Positions 27,500 through 36,473 of a DNA stretch of 64,000 nucleotides are shown here, piece after piece (position 1 is the first letter of the stretch; the number at the start of each line of letters is the position of its first letter). Position numbers and translations under genes: made by a program. Source of the stretch: DASRFA01 sp035651755 (GTDB lineage: Bacteria; Desulfobacterota; Binatia; UBA12015); NCBI GenBank assembly GCA_035651755.1, contig DASRFA010000056.1, positions 124,001-188,000 of the forward strand, written 5' to 3'. Under the pieces are notes generated by a model, which searched no databases, was not told the origin of the DNA, and was given only the letters and a program-made list of their open reading frames with translations.

Positions 27500-28339
27500 T
27501 CAAGCGCGCAGCGTCGCGGGAAGCTCCGCGAGATCGGTCACGATCCACGTCGGACGCGCGTCGGGTGCGCGGCGGATGCGCTCCTCGCGGTCCGCGATCC
27601 GGCGGACGGCCCACGCGGAGCGCATTCCGATCGCCGACGGACCCGCGACGTCCTCGACGAGCTGGTCTCCGACGTGCACCGCGCGCTCGGGCGTCGCGGC
27701 GAGGTCGCGCAGCACCGCGCGGAACGGCTCCGAGCGCGGCTTGCGCCTGCCGACGGTCTCGGAGATCGCGATCGCGTCGACGTGGTCGCGGAGACCCGCG
27801 TCGTCCAGGATCGCGAGCGCGGTCGCGGCGTCGGTGAAGTTGGAGCAGATGCCGATCCGGAAGCGCGCGCGGAGCTGCCGCAGCACGTCGGCCGCGCGCG
27901 GCGCCGCCGACGCCCCGGCGCGGAGGCCGGACATGTGCGCGGCGCGAAGTCGCTCGAGGACCGCATCCCGATCGCGGTCGATCCCGAGGCGGCCCAGGAG
28001 CCGAGCGAAGCGCTCTCGCGTCGAGACCTCCTCGCAGCGCCGGTGCGCACCCTCCGCGATGTCGCGATCGACGGCGAGCAGCTCGGCGGTGAACCGCTCG
28101 AACGGGATCGCGACGACCTGCGCGAGCGCCTCGTGCACGAGCGGATACGTCGATCGCACGCTCCGTCCTCCGACGTCGACGAGCGGCAGATGGCCGAAGT
28201 CGAGGTCGACGAGCGTGTCGAAGAGATCGAACACCACGGCGTCGACCGGCGCGTCGGCGGGCGGAACGGCGGGGCCCTCTTCGGGCACCCCGCGTGCGCG
28301 CGGCTCCCTTGGAGCGGCGCCGTCCGAGTCCGTCTCCAC
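27500..28339 (-). CDS. HAD-superfamily hydrolase
   Basis: A phosphatase-like HAD enzyme of about 279 residues. Motif I is VVFDLFDTLVD (nucleophile Asp), motif II is IGICSNFTD, motif III includes the Lys of RRKPRSEPF, and motif IV is HVGDQLVEDV. A helical cap lies between motifs I and II. The start is uncertain: GTG 28339 gives a 35-residue low-complexity leader, and an internal GTG nearer motif I is possible. Substrate unknown; the MaoC gene is divergent from it. Confidence 0.85.
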   Translation of the reverse strand: METDSDGAAPREPRARGVPEEGPAVPPADAPVDAVVFDLFDTLVDLDFGHLPLVDVGGRSVRSTYPLVHEALAQVVAIPFERFTAELLAVDRDIAEGAHRRCEEVSTRERFARLLGRLGIDRDRDAVLERLRAAHMSGLRAGASAAPRAADVLRQLRARFRIGICSNFTDAATALAILDDAGLRDHVDAIAISETVGRRKPRSEPFRAVLRDLAATPERAVHVGDQLVEDVAGPSAIGMRSAWAVRRIADREERIRRAPDARPTWIVTDLAELPATLRA

Positions 28340-28414
28340 GCACGCATCCTGACCGCGCGGCCGCGACTTCACAATCGCTCCCGCTCCCGCGCGGCAGCTG
28401 ATAGGAACCGCGCC

Positions 28415-28867
28415 ATGGCCGGAAAGACGTTCGAGGAGCTGCCGGTCGGCGCGGTCTTCAAGCATCAGCCGAGCCGGACCGTGACCGAGACCGACAACCT
28501 GCTCATCACGACGCTCACCATGAACACGCAGCCGCTCCACCTCGACGCCGAGTTCGCGAAGACGACGGAGTTCGGCCGGCCGCTCGTGAACAGCATGTTC
28601 ACGCTCGCGCTCGTGGTCGGCCTTTCGGTGACCGACACGACCCTCGGCACGACCGTCGGCAACCTCGGCTTCGAGAAGATCGAGTTCCCGAGCCCCGTGT
28701 TCGTCGGCGACACGATCACGGTCGAGACGACGGTGCTCGAGGCGCGGCGATCGAAATCGCGCCCGACCGTCGGCATCGTGCTCTTCGAGCACGTCGGCCG
28801 GAATCAGCGCGGCGAGGTCGTCTGCCGGGCGAAGCGGAACGCGATGATGCGAACGAACCCACGCTAG
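28415..28867 (+). CDS. MaoC-like dehydratase (hotdog fold)
   Basis: A 150-residue enoyl-CoA hydratase-type protein. TVTETDNLLITTLTMNTQPLH holds the catalytic Asp/His region of the MaoC family, and GRPLVNSMFTLALVVGLSV the central helix. An AGGA site lies before ATG 28415. Such proteins often act in beta-oxidation or mesaconyl-CoA chemistry, which agrees with the CitE-like lyase and other CoA enzymes in this window. Confidence 0.9.
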   Translation: MAGKTFEELPVGAVFKHQPSRTVTETDNLLITTLTMNTQPLHLDAEFAKTTEFGRPLVNSMFTLALVVGLSVTDTTLGTTVGNLGFEKIEFPSPVFVGDTITVETTVLEARRSKSRPTVGIVLFEHVGRNQRGEVVCRAKRNAMMRTNPR

Positions 28868-28913
28868 GACCACGACTCGAGATGCGAGCGAAGCGACGAT
28901 CCCCTCGTTGAAC

Positions 28914-28964
28914 GTGCGCGGGCGGCGGCGGCGTGCCCCGTACCGCCGCCGCCGCGCCGCGCAC
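28914..28964. terminator. G+C-rich hairpin between convergent genes
   Basis: Arms GTGCGCGGGCGGCGGCGG and its near complement (28943-28964) flank a loop of about 11 bases. It sits between the MaoC stop and the haloperoxidase stop, as expected for a bidirectional terminator. There is no T-run, so the call rests on position and stability. Confidence 0.45.
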
Positions 28965-28981
28965 GCGATCGTGCCCGCGGC

Positions 28982-30493
28982 TCAGCGCGCGGGCGCGAAT
29001 GCGTGGTCGAACACGTAATCCGCGACCTGCCTCCCCTGCGCGATGCCCTCCGTCTTGTCGAAGGCCCAGTGGATCCCGAGGTAGATGCGGCTCTGTCCGT
29101 TTTCCTCCTCCGCCTGGGAGAACGACGAGAAGGTCCGCGGCGCGAGCGGCCGCACGTGGCCGTTGTTGTCCACGGTCACGCCGTTCAGCTCCTCGGAGAC
29201 GAACGTGAAGCGGACGTCGTCGCGGCGATAGAACCGCCGGAGCGTCTGGAAGAGCGCCCCGCCGAAGCCTGCGTGACCCGACGGGTACGCCGGGAACGGC
29301 GGCGTGAAGTTCGGGCCCGTCAAGTTCGTCGTCTGCGCGCCGAGCGGCACGAAGCTCGGATCGCCGATCGTCGCCGGGTTGCCGTCGCCCGCGCCGGTCG
29401 GGCCGGTGCCCGGATCGGATTCGCGGATGCCGGTGATCGGCCTCCAGAAGGCGTAGTGGTACTTCGACTCCCAGACGGCGATCCCCGCGTCTGCCATCGC
29501 GACGTTCACGAGCGCGAGGAGGCGCGCCAGCTCCACGGCCGGCGTTCGCATCTGCTCCGCGATGTGGACCGTCATCAGGTTGTAGAGGCGCGGCGGGGCG
29601 CAGAGGCTCGGCATGCCGTCGTACGCCCAGTAGATGCCGGCGAGGGTCTGGTCGTCGGTGCGCTCGGTCGACGCTTCGGCGCCGAGTCGCTTCACCTCGT
29701 CGTATGCCGCCGCGTACTCCGCGCTGTCGAGCGCGGGCGGCGGCGGAACGCGAAACGCGTCGCCCGACGGGATCACGAGCGGACGCACCTCGCCCCAGTG
29801 CGCCCCGAGGGCGATCGGCACCTGGCTGATCGGGTCCTGCCGCCACACGCCGGGCGCGTCGCCCGGGACGTAATCCTCGCCCATGCGCGGGTCGGCCTCA
29901 TCGGAGTGGTCGCCGGCGCGGAGCGCGAGCACCGCCGACGCTGCGCGACGGCCGAGCTCGACGCCGCGCGACTTCGACTTCCCGTCCCGGATCTCACCGA
30001 GCTCGTCGGCGAGCGCCTGGTCGAAAGCCGTCGCCTGCGACGGATACAGCGCGACCAGCGTGTCGTGCGCCGCCTGCGCGATCGCCGCCCGCTTCGACGT
30101 CCCGCCCGGCGACCGCTTGAGGCCGACCAGGCTCTGGTACTTCGGCGCCATCGCGTTCACGACCTCGAAGATCGCGACGTGCACGATGGCCATCGCCCGG
30201 CTCGATCGCCCCGGGCCGAGCTGCTCGCCGAAGACGCGGGACTCGCCGGGCGCGACCGGCGTGTGGTCGAGCCCGCTCGCGTCGATCGCGATCTGGTTCC
30301 AGTGTCGGATCCACGCGACCAGCCCGACCGGCGGTCGCGTCGGACGGGCGCGATCGTCGGCCGCCGCCGCGGAGCTCTGGAAGCGGTCGCCCCACGCCCG
30401 CGCGAAGCCCGCATCCCGGTCGCGCCCCCATGCCGGAGCGACCGCGGTCACCCCCGCGATCGCCAGCACGGCGACCGAAAAACTGCGCTTCAT
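28982..30493 (-). CDS. Exported vanadium-dependent haloperoxidase-like protein (PAP2 fold)
   Basis: A 503-residue exported protein with a signal peptide (FSVAVLAIAGVTAVAPAWG). The vanadate/phosphate site is complete: Lys344 and Arg351 in ESKYHYAFWRPITG, Ser405-Gly-His407 in AYPSGHAGFGG, and Arg469 with His475 in RIYLGIHWAFDKTEGI. These are the residues of vanadium haloperoxidases and acid phosphatases; the length and the KYHYAFWRP box favour haloperoxidase. Oxidation of halide by peroxide, or simple phosphatase activity, are both possible. GGGGGAGCAGG precedes the ATG. Confidence 0.88.
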   Translation of the reverse strand: MKRSFSVAVLAIAGVTAVAPAWGRDRDAGFARAWGDRFQSSAAAADDRARPTRPPVGLVAWIRHWNQIAIDASGLDHTPVAPGESRVFGEQLGPGRSSRAMAIVHVAIFEVVNAMAPKYQSLVGLKRSPGGTSKRAAIAQAAHDTLVALYPSQATAFDQALADELGEIRDGKSKSRGVELGRRAASAVLALRAGDHSDEADPRMGEDYVPGDAPGVWRQDPISQVPIALGAHWGEVRPLVIPSGDAFRVPPPPALDSAEYAAAYDEVKRLGAEASTERTDDQTLAGIYWAYDGMPSLCAPPRLYNLMTVHIAEQMRTPAVELARLLALVNVAMADAGIAVWESKYHYAFWRPITGIRESDPGTGPTGAGDGNPATIGDPSFVPLGAQTTNLTGPNFTPPFPAYPSGHAGFGGALFQTLRRFYRRDDVRFTFVSEELNGVTVDNNGHVRPLAPRTFSSFSQAEEENGQSRIYLGIHWAFDKTEGIAQGRQVADYVFDHAFAPAR

Positions 30494-30840
30494 CCTGCTC
30501 CCCCTTTTCTCGGCCCGTCGCGAACGACGGAGCGAGCGGATCTGCGAATTTCGACCGGCCCGGACGGCATGCGCGCAGAGCGCGCCAAGACGGAGAAGGA
30601 TTGCGAGGAAGAAGCTCGTCGGGATCGTGAAGCTGGGGCGGGTGCCGGGAGGCCGGCCGAAGGACTATGGCGAACGGCCGGCCTCGACGAAAGGGTCCAC
30701 GACCGAAATTCGACCCGCTGCAGTCCGTGCGCGCGCCCGCTTCAGCGGCGGCCGCCCGCCGGGAGCGGACCGGGCTGCGACCGATTTCTCTCCCGGGGAC
30801 GTCCGGTGTAGCCGGGAAGAAGATGCCGCTGGGTGCGCGA
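30494..30840. other. Divergent intergenic region, 347 bp
   Basis: This region lies between the leftward haloperoxidase and the rightward nitroreductase gene. An in-frame ATG at 30667 would lengthen the nitroreductase by 58 residues, but that leader is basic, low in complexity and unlike the family. No clear promoter or RNA was found. Confidence 0.35.
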
Positions 30841-32439
30841 ATGTCGGCCCGCGCCTACCACGAGGCGACGAAGCACTCGCCGGAGAGCGTCCGCGGGAAT
30901 CGGCACTTCCTCGACTGGGACAACATGCCGATCCCGTTCAAGGTCTACACGTCGCTCGAGCCGCGCTCGATCGCGCGCGAGTTCCACGCGTCGCCGACAC
31001 CGGCGCTGCGGGCGATCGCGGGCTCCCAGGAGCCCGATCCCGCAACGCCGGTCGACCTCGCCGCGATCGCGCACCTGCTCTACTTCACGGCCGGGGTCCT
31101 GCGCCGGCGCGCGACGCCGATCGGCGACACGTTCTTCCGCGCCGCCGCCTGCACCGGGAACCTGCATCACATCGAGCTCTACCTCGCGTGCGCGTCGCTT
31201 CCTGATCTCGACGCCGGCGTCTATCACTTCGGCGCGCACGACTTCGCGCTCCGCCGCCTCCGCGCCGGCGACCCGCGCGCGCACCTCGTCGAGGCGACCG
31301 CGCGCGAGCCCCACGTCACGGACGCGCCGGCCGTGCTCGCTCTCACGACGACGTACTGGCGGAACAGCTGGAAGTACCAGGCGCGCGCCTACCGTCACGC
31401 GTGGTGGGACGGTGGCACGCAGCTCGCGAACCTGCTCGCGGTCGCGGCGGCGCGCCGGCTTCCCGCGCACGTCGTCCTCGGCTTCGCCGACGACGTCGTG
31501 AACCGGCTGCTCGACGTCGATCCGGCGCGCGAGGCGACGATCGCGCTGGTCGCCCTCGGGCACGGCGCGCCGGCCCCGTCGCCCGCCCCGCCGCTCGACG
31601 CGCTCGCGTACGACGTCCTGCCGGTCTCGAAGCACGAGGTCGAGTATCCCGAGATCCCGGCTGCGCACGCCGGGGGAGCGCTCGCCGCACCCGCGGACGT
31701 CGCGCGCTGGCGCGCCGCCGTCGAGTCCGAGGGGATCGCTTCGCCTCCGGCCTCGCAATCGCTTCACGCGCCGGACGATCCCGCGCCGGTCGACGAGGTG
31801 GAGGCGCTGTCGCCGCCCGGCGGCACCGTCGTGCCGCTGGCGCCCGCGCCGCACGCCGACGGGCTGACCGAGCCGGTCGAGGCCGTCATCCTCCGGCGCG
31901 GCTCGGCGCGCGTCTTCGTGCGCGAGCCGATCGCATTCGGCGACCTCTCCGCCATCCTCCGCGCGGCGACCGCTCCGATCCCGTGCGACTTCCTGCCTCC
32001 CGGCGCGCGCAGAGCCGACCTCTACCTCGTCGCGCACGCGGTCGACGGCCTCGCCTCCGGGACGTGGTGGTTCGACGCCGAGCGCGGCGCGCTGGTCCTC
32101 CTTCGCCCCGGGTCGTTTCGGCCCGAGGCGGGCTTCCTCGGCCTCGGGCAGGAGATCCCGGCCGACGCCGCCGTGAACCTGTATTGGCTGACCGCCCTCG
32201 ACCCGCTGCTGGCTCGCCTCGGCGAGCGCGGCTACCGCGCCGCACAGCTCGAGGCTGCGATCGGCGGCGGGCGCACGTACCTCGCCGCCTACGCGCTCGG
32301 GCTCGGCGCGAGCGGCCTCACGTTCTTCGACGACTCGGTCACCGAGTTCTTCTCGCCGCACGGCGCGGGGAAGAGCGTCATGTTCCTGATGGCGGTCGGC
32401 GTCGAGCGGCGGTTGCGGCGGCGTTCCCCGGCCGGATAA
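30841..32439 (+). CDS. SagB/ThcOx-family dehydrogenase with two nitroreductase domains
   Basis: A protein of about 532 residues with two tandem nitroreductase-like FMN domains (about 1-260 and 345-530). It begins SARAYHEATKHSPESVR, the normal start of this family. The first domain has AAACTGNLHHIELYLA and YRHAWWDGGTQLANLLAVA, and the second has ILRRGSARVFVREPIAF and GRTYLAAYALGLGASGLTFF. Relatives dehydrogenate azolines in peptide natural products, but no cyclodehydratase or precursor peptide gene is near. Start 30841 is chosen by family similarity; ATG 30823 is the alternative. Confidence 0.88.
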   Translation: MSARAYHEATKHSPESVRGNRHFLDWDNMPIPFKVYTSLEPRSIAREFHASPTPALRAIAGSQEPDPATPVDLAAIAHLLYFTAGVLRRRATPIGDTFFRAAACTGNLHHIELYLACASLPDLDAGVYHFGAHDFALRRLRAGDPRAHLVEATAREPHVTDAPAVLALTTTYWRNSWKYQARAYRHAWWDGGTQLANLLAVAAARRLPAHVVLGFADDVVNRLLDVDPAREATIALVALGHGAPAPSPAPPLDALAYDVLPVSKHEVEYPEIPAAHAGGALAAPADVARWRAAVESEGIASPPASQSLHAPDDPAPVDEVEALSPPGGTVVPLAPAPHADGLTEPVEAVILRRGSARVFVREPIAFGDLSAILRAATAPIPCDFLPPGARRADLYLVAHAVDGLASGTWWFDAERGALVLLRPGSFRPEAGFLGLGQEIPADAAVNLYWLTALDPLLARLGERGYRAAQLEAAIGGGRTYLAAYALGLGASGLTFFDDSVTEFFSPHGAGKSVMFLMAVGVERRLRRRSPAG

Positions 32440-32469
32440 CGTCGCCGGACACGAACGAGGAGGCCTGCC

Positions 32470-32853
32470 ATGGCGGACGCCGACGATCTGCTCGCGCGCG
32501 GGCGCGCGGTGACGACGAAGCTCTGGGGCGAGCGCGCGAGCGCGCCCGACTTCCCGGCGGCCCGGCTCGCGCCCGAGTTCTTCAAGCTCGTGACCGAGTT
32601 CTGCTTCGGGATGTTCTGGTCGCGCCCGAACCTCGCGATCCGGGATCGGAGCCTCGTCACGGTCGCACAGCTCGCGGCGCTCGGCCGCACCGAGGAGCTG
32701 AAGGGCCACCTCGCGGGCGCGCTGAACCTCGGGATCAAGCGCGAGGAGCTGATCGAGGTCCTCATGCAGACCGCCTGCTACGCGGGCGTTCCGGCGGCCG
32801 TGAACGCCCTCGGCGCCGCCGCCGACGTGCTCGGCACCGGCGATCGCAAGTAG
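32470..32853 (+). CDS. Carboxymuconolactone decarboxylase (CMD) family protein
   Basis: A 127-residue all-helical protein of the CMD/AhpD family. The core is VTVAQLAALGRTEELKGHL followed by IKREELIEVLMQTACYAGVP. Only one Cys lies in the active helix, so AhpD-like CxxC peroxidase activity is unlikely and a lyase/lactone role is favoured. AGGAGGCCTGCC precedes ATG 32470. The methyltransferase starts 7 bp downstream. Confidence 0.9.
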   Translation: MADADDLLARGRAVTTKLWGERASAPDFPAARLAPEFFKLVTEFCFGMFWSRPNLAIRDRSLVTVAQLAALGRTEELKGHLAGALNLGIKREELIEVLMQTACYAGVPAAVNALGAAADVLGTGDRK

Positions 32854-32860
32854 CCGGCCG

Positions 32861-33646
32861 ATGGCGACCGACCGCGAGCACCTGCAGCGCGTCCGCGACC
32901 AGTTCGCGCGCCAGGCCGACGCGTACTCGAGCATGGCCGTCGTGCGCAGCGAGAAGCTCCTCGCGTCGATCGCCGACGCGGCCGACGTCGGCCCCGGAGA
33001 CCGCGTCCTCGACCTGGCGTCCGGGCCGGGATACTTGACGATGCTCCTCGCGACGCGCGCCCGCGAGGTGGTCGGCGTCGACGCGACCGAGCGCTTCGTC
33101 GAGCAGGCGCGCGCCGAGGCCGCCCGGCGCGGGATCTCGAACGTGTCGTTCCGGATGGGCGACGTCGAGCAGCTCGACGTTCCGGACGCTTCGTTCGACG
33201 CGGTGACGTGCAAGTTCGCGTTCCACCACTTCCCCCGGCCGGCGAACGTGCTCGCCGAGATGGCGCGCGTCGCGCGGCCGGGCGGGACGATCGTGATCGC
33301 CGACATGGTCGCGTCGGAGGACCCCGCGAAGCGCGCCTACCAGGACGAGATCGAGCGCCTGTGCGACCCGTCGCACGCGAGCGCGCTCATGGCATCCGAG
33401 CTCGAGCGCATGTTCCGGGAGCGCGGTCTCGAGGTGGTCGCGTGCCATCGCCGCGAGACCTCGTATCGCCTCGGCGACTGGATGGCGCACGGCGGTCCCA
33501 GCGCACGGGACGCGCGCCGCATCGTCGAGCGGATGGAGGCGTCGCTCGACGTCGATCGGTCGGGCCTCCGCGTGCGGCGCGAAGACGACGGCGAGATCGC
33601 ATTCAGCCATCAGGGGGCGACGTACGTGCTGCGCGTCCCGGGATGA
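32861..33646 (+). CDS. Class I SAM-dependent methyltransferase (UbiE-like)
   Basis: A 261-residue methyltransferase. The SAM loop is RVLDLASGPGYLT, followed by the acidic strand end VVGVDATERFVEQA and the motif VTCKFAFHHFPRPANVLAEM typical of quinone and small-molecule methylases. The stop overlaps the amidohydrolase start as ATGA. The target is unknown but is likely an intermediate of the pathway encoded by this coupled cluster. Confidence 0.9.
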   Translation: MATDREHLQRVRDQFARQADAYSSMAVVRSEKLLASIADAADVGPGDRVLDLASGPGYLTMLLATRAREVVGVDATERFVEQARAEAARRGISNVSFRMGDVEQLDVPDASFDAVTCKFAFHHFPRPANVLAEMARVARPGGTIVIADMVASEDPAKRAYQDEIERLCDPSHASALMASELERMFRERGLEVVACHRRETSYRLGDWMAHGGPSARDARRIVERMEASLDVDRSGLRVRREDDGEIAFSHQGATYVLRVPG

Positions 33647-34860
33647 GCCCGACCCGCGAGCCGATCGACGTCTTCCACGACGTCGCGAGCATCGACTACC
33701 CGATCGTCGACGCCGACGCGCACGTCTACGAGCCGCCGGGCGTGTGGCAGGAGCGCGTGCCGTCGCGCCTCCGCGAGCGCGCGCCGCGGGTCGTACGCGA
33801 CGGCGACGCCGACGTGTGGCTCTTCGACGGCGGCGATCGCAGGCGCGCCGTCGGTCTCATGGCGGCCGCGGGCCAGAGCTGGCTCCAGTTCCGGCCGTCC
33901 GGGCTCACCTACGACGCGATCCGCCCCGGCCACTTCGATCCGGCCGCGCGCCTCGCCGACATGGACGCCGACGGCATCCACGCCCAGCTCCTCTACCCGA
34001 GCGTCTGCGAGGAGGGCGCGCGCATGTTCGGCGACGACCGCGCGCTCCAGCTCGCATGCGTCCGCGCCTACAACGAGTGGCTGCTCGAGTTCTGCGCCGC
34101 CGCGCCGGCGCGGCTCTTCGCCCACGCCGTCATCCCGGCGACCGGCACCGCGGACGCGGTCGCCGAGCTCGAATGGGCGATCCGCGCCGGCCACCGCGGC
34201 GTCCTCCTGTCGACGTTTCCCGCCGGGGCGGTCGAGCCCTCGCCCGCCGACGACGCCTTCTGGGCCCGCGCCGAGGAAGCCGGCGTGCCGATCGCGCTCC
34301 ACATCGGGAGCTTCCACGCCGACGGCCCCGTCAAACAAAGACGATTCGACCCGCTGGCGGTGCTGCCGCGCGCCGCGACCAGCAAGTCGGGCGCGAACAC
34401 GGTCCCGCTCGTCGCGCGCATCGTGTTCGCCGGGATCTGCGAGCGCTTCCCGCGCCTCAAGGTGCTGCTCGTCGAGGCGAACATCGGCTGGATCCCGGCG
34501 ATGCTCGAGCAGACGGACGACATGTTCCTCCGCTACCGCTGGTTCACCGGCACCGCGGAGTCGCTGCCGACGATGCCGAGCCGCATCTTCCACCGTAACT
34601 TCTGGGCGACGTTCATGGTCGACACGGTCGGCATCGAGCTCCGCCATCGCCTGAACGTCGACCACCTCATGTGGTCGACCGACTACCCGCACACCGGCAC
34701 CGACTGGCCGAACAGCCGCGTCACGATCGCCCGCGTGCTGCGCGGCGTGCCGAAGGACGAGGTGAGGAAGCTGCTCCACGCGAACTGCAGGGCGCTCTAC
34801 GGTCTCCACGAGGTCCCGGATCGGCTGCCCGCGGTCGCGGAGCGCGCGCGCGCCAAATGA
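33643..34860 (+). CDS. Amidohydrolase (amidohydrolase_2, metal-dependent TIM barrel)
   Basis: A 405-residue enzyme of PF04909. The metal site starts with IVDADAHVYEPPGVW, then ALHIGSF, and ends with MWSTDYPHTGTDWPNS, where the Asp is the catalytic residue. Family members decarboxylate or hydrolyse aromatic and ring-cleaved acids; this group is frequent in Binatota and mycobacterial catabolic clusters. Both ends overlap neighbours by 4 bp (ATGA), so it is coupled to the methyltransferase and the SDR. Confidence 0.92.
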   Translation: MSPTREPIDVFHDVASIDYPIVDADAHVYEPPGVWQERVPSRLRERAPRVVRDGDADVWLFDGGDRRRAVGLMAAAGQSWLQFRPSGLTYDAIRPGHFDPAARLADMDADGIHAQLLYPSVCEEGARMFGDDRALQLACVRAYNEWLLEFCAAAPARLFAHAVIPATGTADAVAELEWAIRAGHRGVLLSTFPAGAVEPSPADDAFWARAEEAGVPIALHIGSFHADGPVKQRRFDPLAVLPRAATSKSGANTVPLVARIVFAGICERFPRLKVLLVEANIGWIPAMLEQTDDMFLRYRWFTGTAESLPTMPSRIFHRNFWATFMVDTVGIELRHRLNVDHLMWSTDYPHTGTDWPNSRVTIARVLRGVPKDEVRKLLHANCRALYGLHEVPDRLPAVAERARAK

Positions 34861-35654
34861 TGGCTTCGCGCAGCGATCGGCTCGGTGGCCGGGTCGCGAT
34901 CGTCACCGGCGCCGGCTCGGGCATCGGGCGCGCGATCGCCGAGCGCTTTGCCGCGGAAGGCGCAGCGGTCGCGGTCGCGGGCCGGCGCGTCGCGCGGCTC
35001 GAGGAGACGGTCGAGCGGATCGCCGCGCGCGGCGGGCACGCGCTCGCCGTCACGTGCGACGTCGCGGACGGCGAGCAGGCGCGCCGGCTCGTCCGCGCCG
35101 CGCTCGACGAGTACGGCCGCCTCGACGTGCTCGTGAACAACGCCGCGCAGAATCGCCCCGACGAGCCCGTGGCCGAGCGCGTCGCCGAGATGTCCGAGGA
35201 GTGGTGGGAGACGACGCTCGACGTGAACTTGACGGGCGCGTTTCTCTGCTCCAAGCACGCGCTCGAAGCGATGGTGGCCGCGGGACGCGGCTGCATCCTG
35301 AACGTCGCCTCCACGTCGGGCGTGACCGGGAACTGGAACCAGGCCGCGTACGTCGCGTCGAAGCACGGCGTCGTCGGGCTCACGAAGTCGATCGCGCTCG
35401 ACTACGGCGACCGCGGCATCCGCGCGATCGCCATCTGCCCAGGCTTCATCGAGACCGAGCGCTCGCTCGGCTTCGCCCTCCACAACCGCGGCGAGGGCTG
35501 GCAGGAGCGAAAGCTCGCCGAGATCCCGCTCCGGCGCCTCGGTCGGCCCGAGGAGGTCGCGGCGCTCGCGGCGTTCCTCGCATCGGACGAGGCCGCGTAC
35601 GTCACCGGAGCCGTCATCCCGATCGACGGCGGCACCGCCGCGCGCCGCGGCTGA
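34857..35654 (+). CDS. Short-chain dehydrogenase/reductase
   Basis: A 265-residue classical SDR. The NAD(P) site is TGAGSGIGRA, NNAAQN is the NNAG-like strand, the catalytic Ser is in NVASTSGVTG, and Tyr/Lys are in AAYVASKHG. It shares an ATGA junction with the amidohydrolase. Likely a ketone/alcohol oxidoreductase of the same pathway. Confidence 0.93.
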   Translation: MMASRSDRLGGRVAIVTGAGSGIGRAIAERFAAEGAAVAVAGRRVARLEETVERIAARGGHALAVTCDVADGEQARRLVRAALDEYGRLDVLVNNAAQNRPDEPVAERVAEMSEEWWETTLDVNLTGAFLCSKHALEAMVAAGRGCILNVASTSGVTGNWNQAAYVASKHGVVGLTKSIALDYGDRGIRAIAICPGFIETERSLGFALHNRGEGWQERKLAEIPLRRLGRPEEVAALAAFLASDEAAYVTGAVIPIDGGTAARRG

Positions 35655-35912
35655 CTCGCTCGGGCGCGCGAGCGCGTGCGGCGCCGCTCCATGGCGTCCG
35701 CGCTGGCGGCTGATCGAGCACGCGCGCGCCGATCGCCCGGCGCCGCCCGGGAGGGACCCGTCGGATACCGGGACGGCGTGGTCGCGCCGAAAAATCGCGT
35801 TGCGCGCGGCGCGACCGCGCCGCTACCTTGGCGCACACGGACGGGCGCACGCCCGGGTCTCCCGAGCGCCCGTCACCGCCGCGCCGTTTCTCCAGAAAGA
35901 GGTCTGTCCCGG
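35655..35912. other. Intergenic region upstream of a secreted Cys-rich protein gene
   Basis: A weak sigma-70-like pair, TTGCGC then CTACCT with a 17-base gap, lies near 35800-35828. The rest is G+C rich with many inverted GCGCGC stretches. No gene is supported. Confidence 0.3.
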
Positions 35913-36401
35913 ATGCTCGCTCGCGCTCTCTGCTCGCCCTTCGCTCGTCGCTTTTCCGCTGCCGGCGCGGCCGTATCGGCCGTCGCGTTCGGCGTGGTCC
36001 TGCTGTCGTCGCCGCCCGAGGCGAAGGCTCGGCCGATCTCGTGCGACCCCGCCCTGGTCGCGTCCGCGGTCGCGGCCGTCGAGGCCGCGTGCCCGTGCGA
36101 CGGCGCGCCCGACGGGAACGGCGGGACCGTGCCGTGGGGCAAGCATCGCCACTACAAGAAGTGCGTTCACACGACGATCCGCGACCAGGTGCGCGCGTCG
36201 AACCTCGCGTTGCCGCGGCGCTGCCTCCGCACCACGCTCCGCTGCGGCAACAAGTCGACCTGCGGGACCGTCGGCGCCGTGACCTGCACGACGGCGGATG
36301 CCTGCTTCATCGCCCCGTCGGCCGCCGCCTGCGACGCGAGCGGAGCGACGCTCGGGACCGGGAGCTGCTGCGCCCCGGAGCCGCTCGTAGCGGTCGAGTG
36401 A
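35913..36401 (+). CDS. Secreted Cys-rich protein of unknown function
   Basis: A 162-residue protein with a long signal peptide (hydrophobic core about 17-33, AKA cleavage region). The mature part has about a dozen Cys, including CPCDGAPDGNGG and CGNKSTCGTVGAVTC, which suggests several disulfides. I know of no named family, though similar short Cys-rich secreted proteins with a CPCDG start occur in Binatota-like genomes. AGAGGT precedes ATG 35913. A hairpin follows the stop by a few bases. Confidence 0.75.
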   Translation: MLARALCSPFARRFSAAGAAVSAVAFGVVLLSSPPEAKARPISCDPALVASAVAAVEAACPCDGAPDGNGGTVPWGKHRHYKKCVHTTIRDQVRASNLALPRRCLRTTLRCGNKSTCGTVGAVTCTTADACFIAPSAAACDASGATLGTGSCCAPEPLVAVE

Positions 36402-36407
36402 CGCCGG

Positions 36408-36428
36408 CGGCGCCCGTTCCGGGCGCCG
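36408..36428. terminator. Perfect 9-bp hairpin between convergent genes
   Basis: CGGCGCCCG-TTC-CGGGCGCCG forms a 9-bp stem with a 3-base loop. It lies six bases past the plus-strand stop and about 45 bases from the minus-strand stop. A T-run is absent. Confidence 0.5.
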
Positions 36429-36473
36429 GGTGCGCAGCGTCGAACGTCGCGAGCCGGGCCGCGGCCGCGCGCG

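Noticed and set aside
30667..30840. Upstream start for the nitroreductase gene
   Set aside because: The 58-residue extension is basic and low complexity, unlike the family start SARAYHEATKHS.
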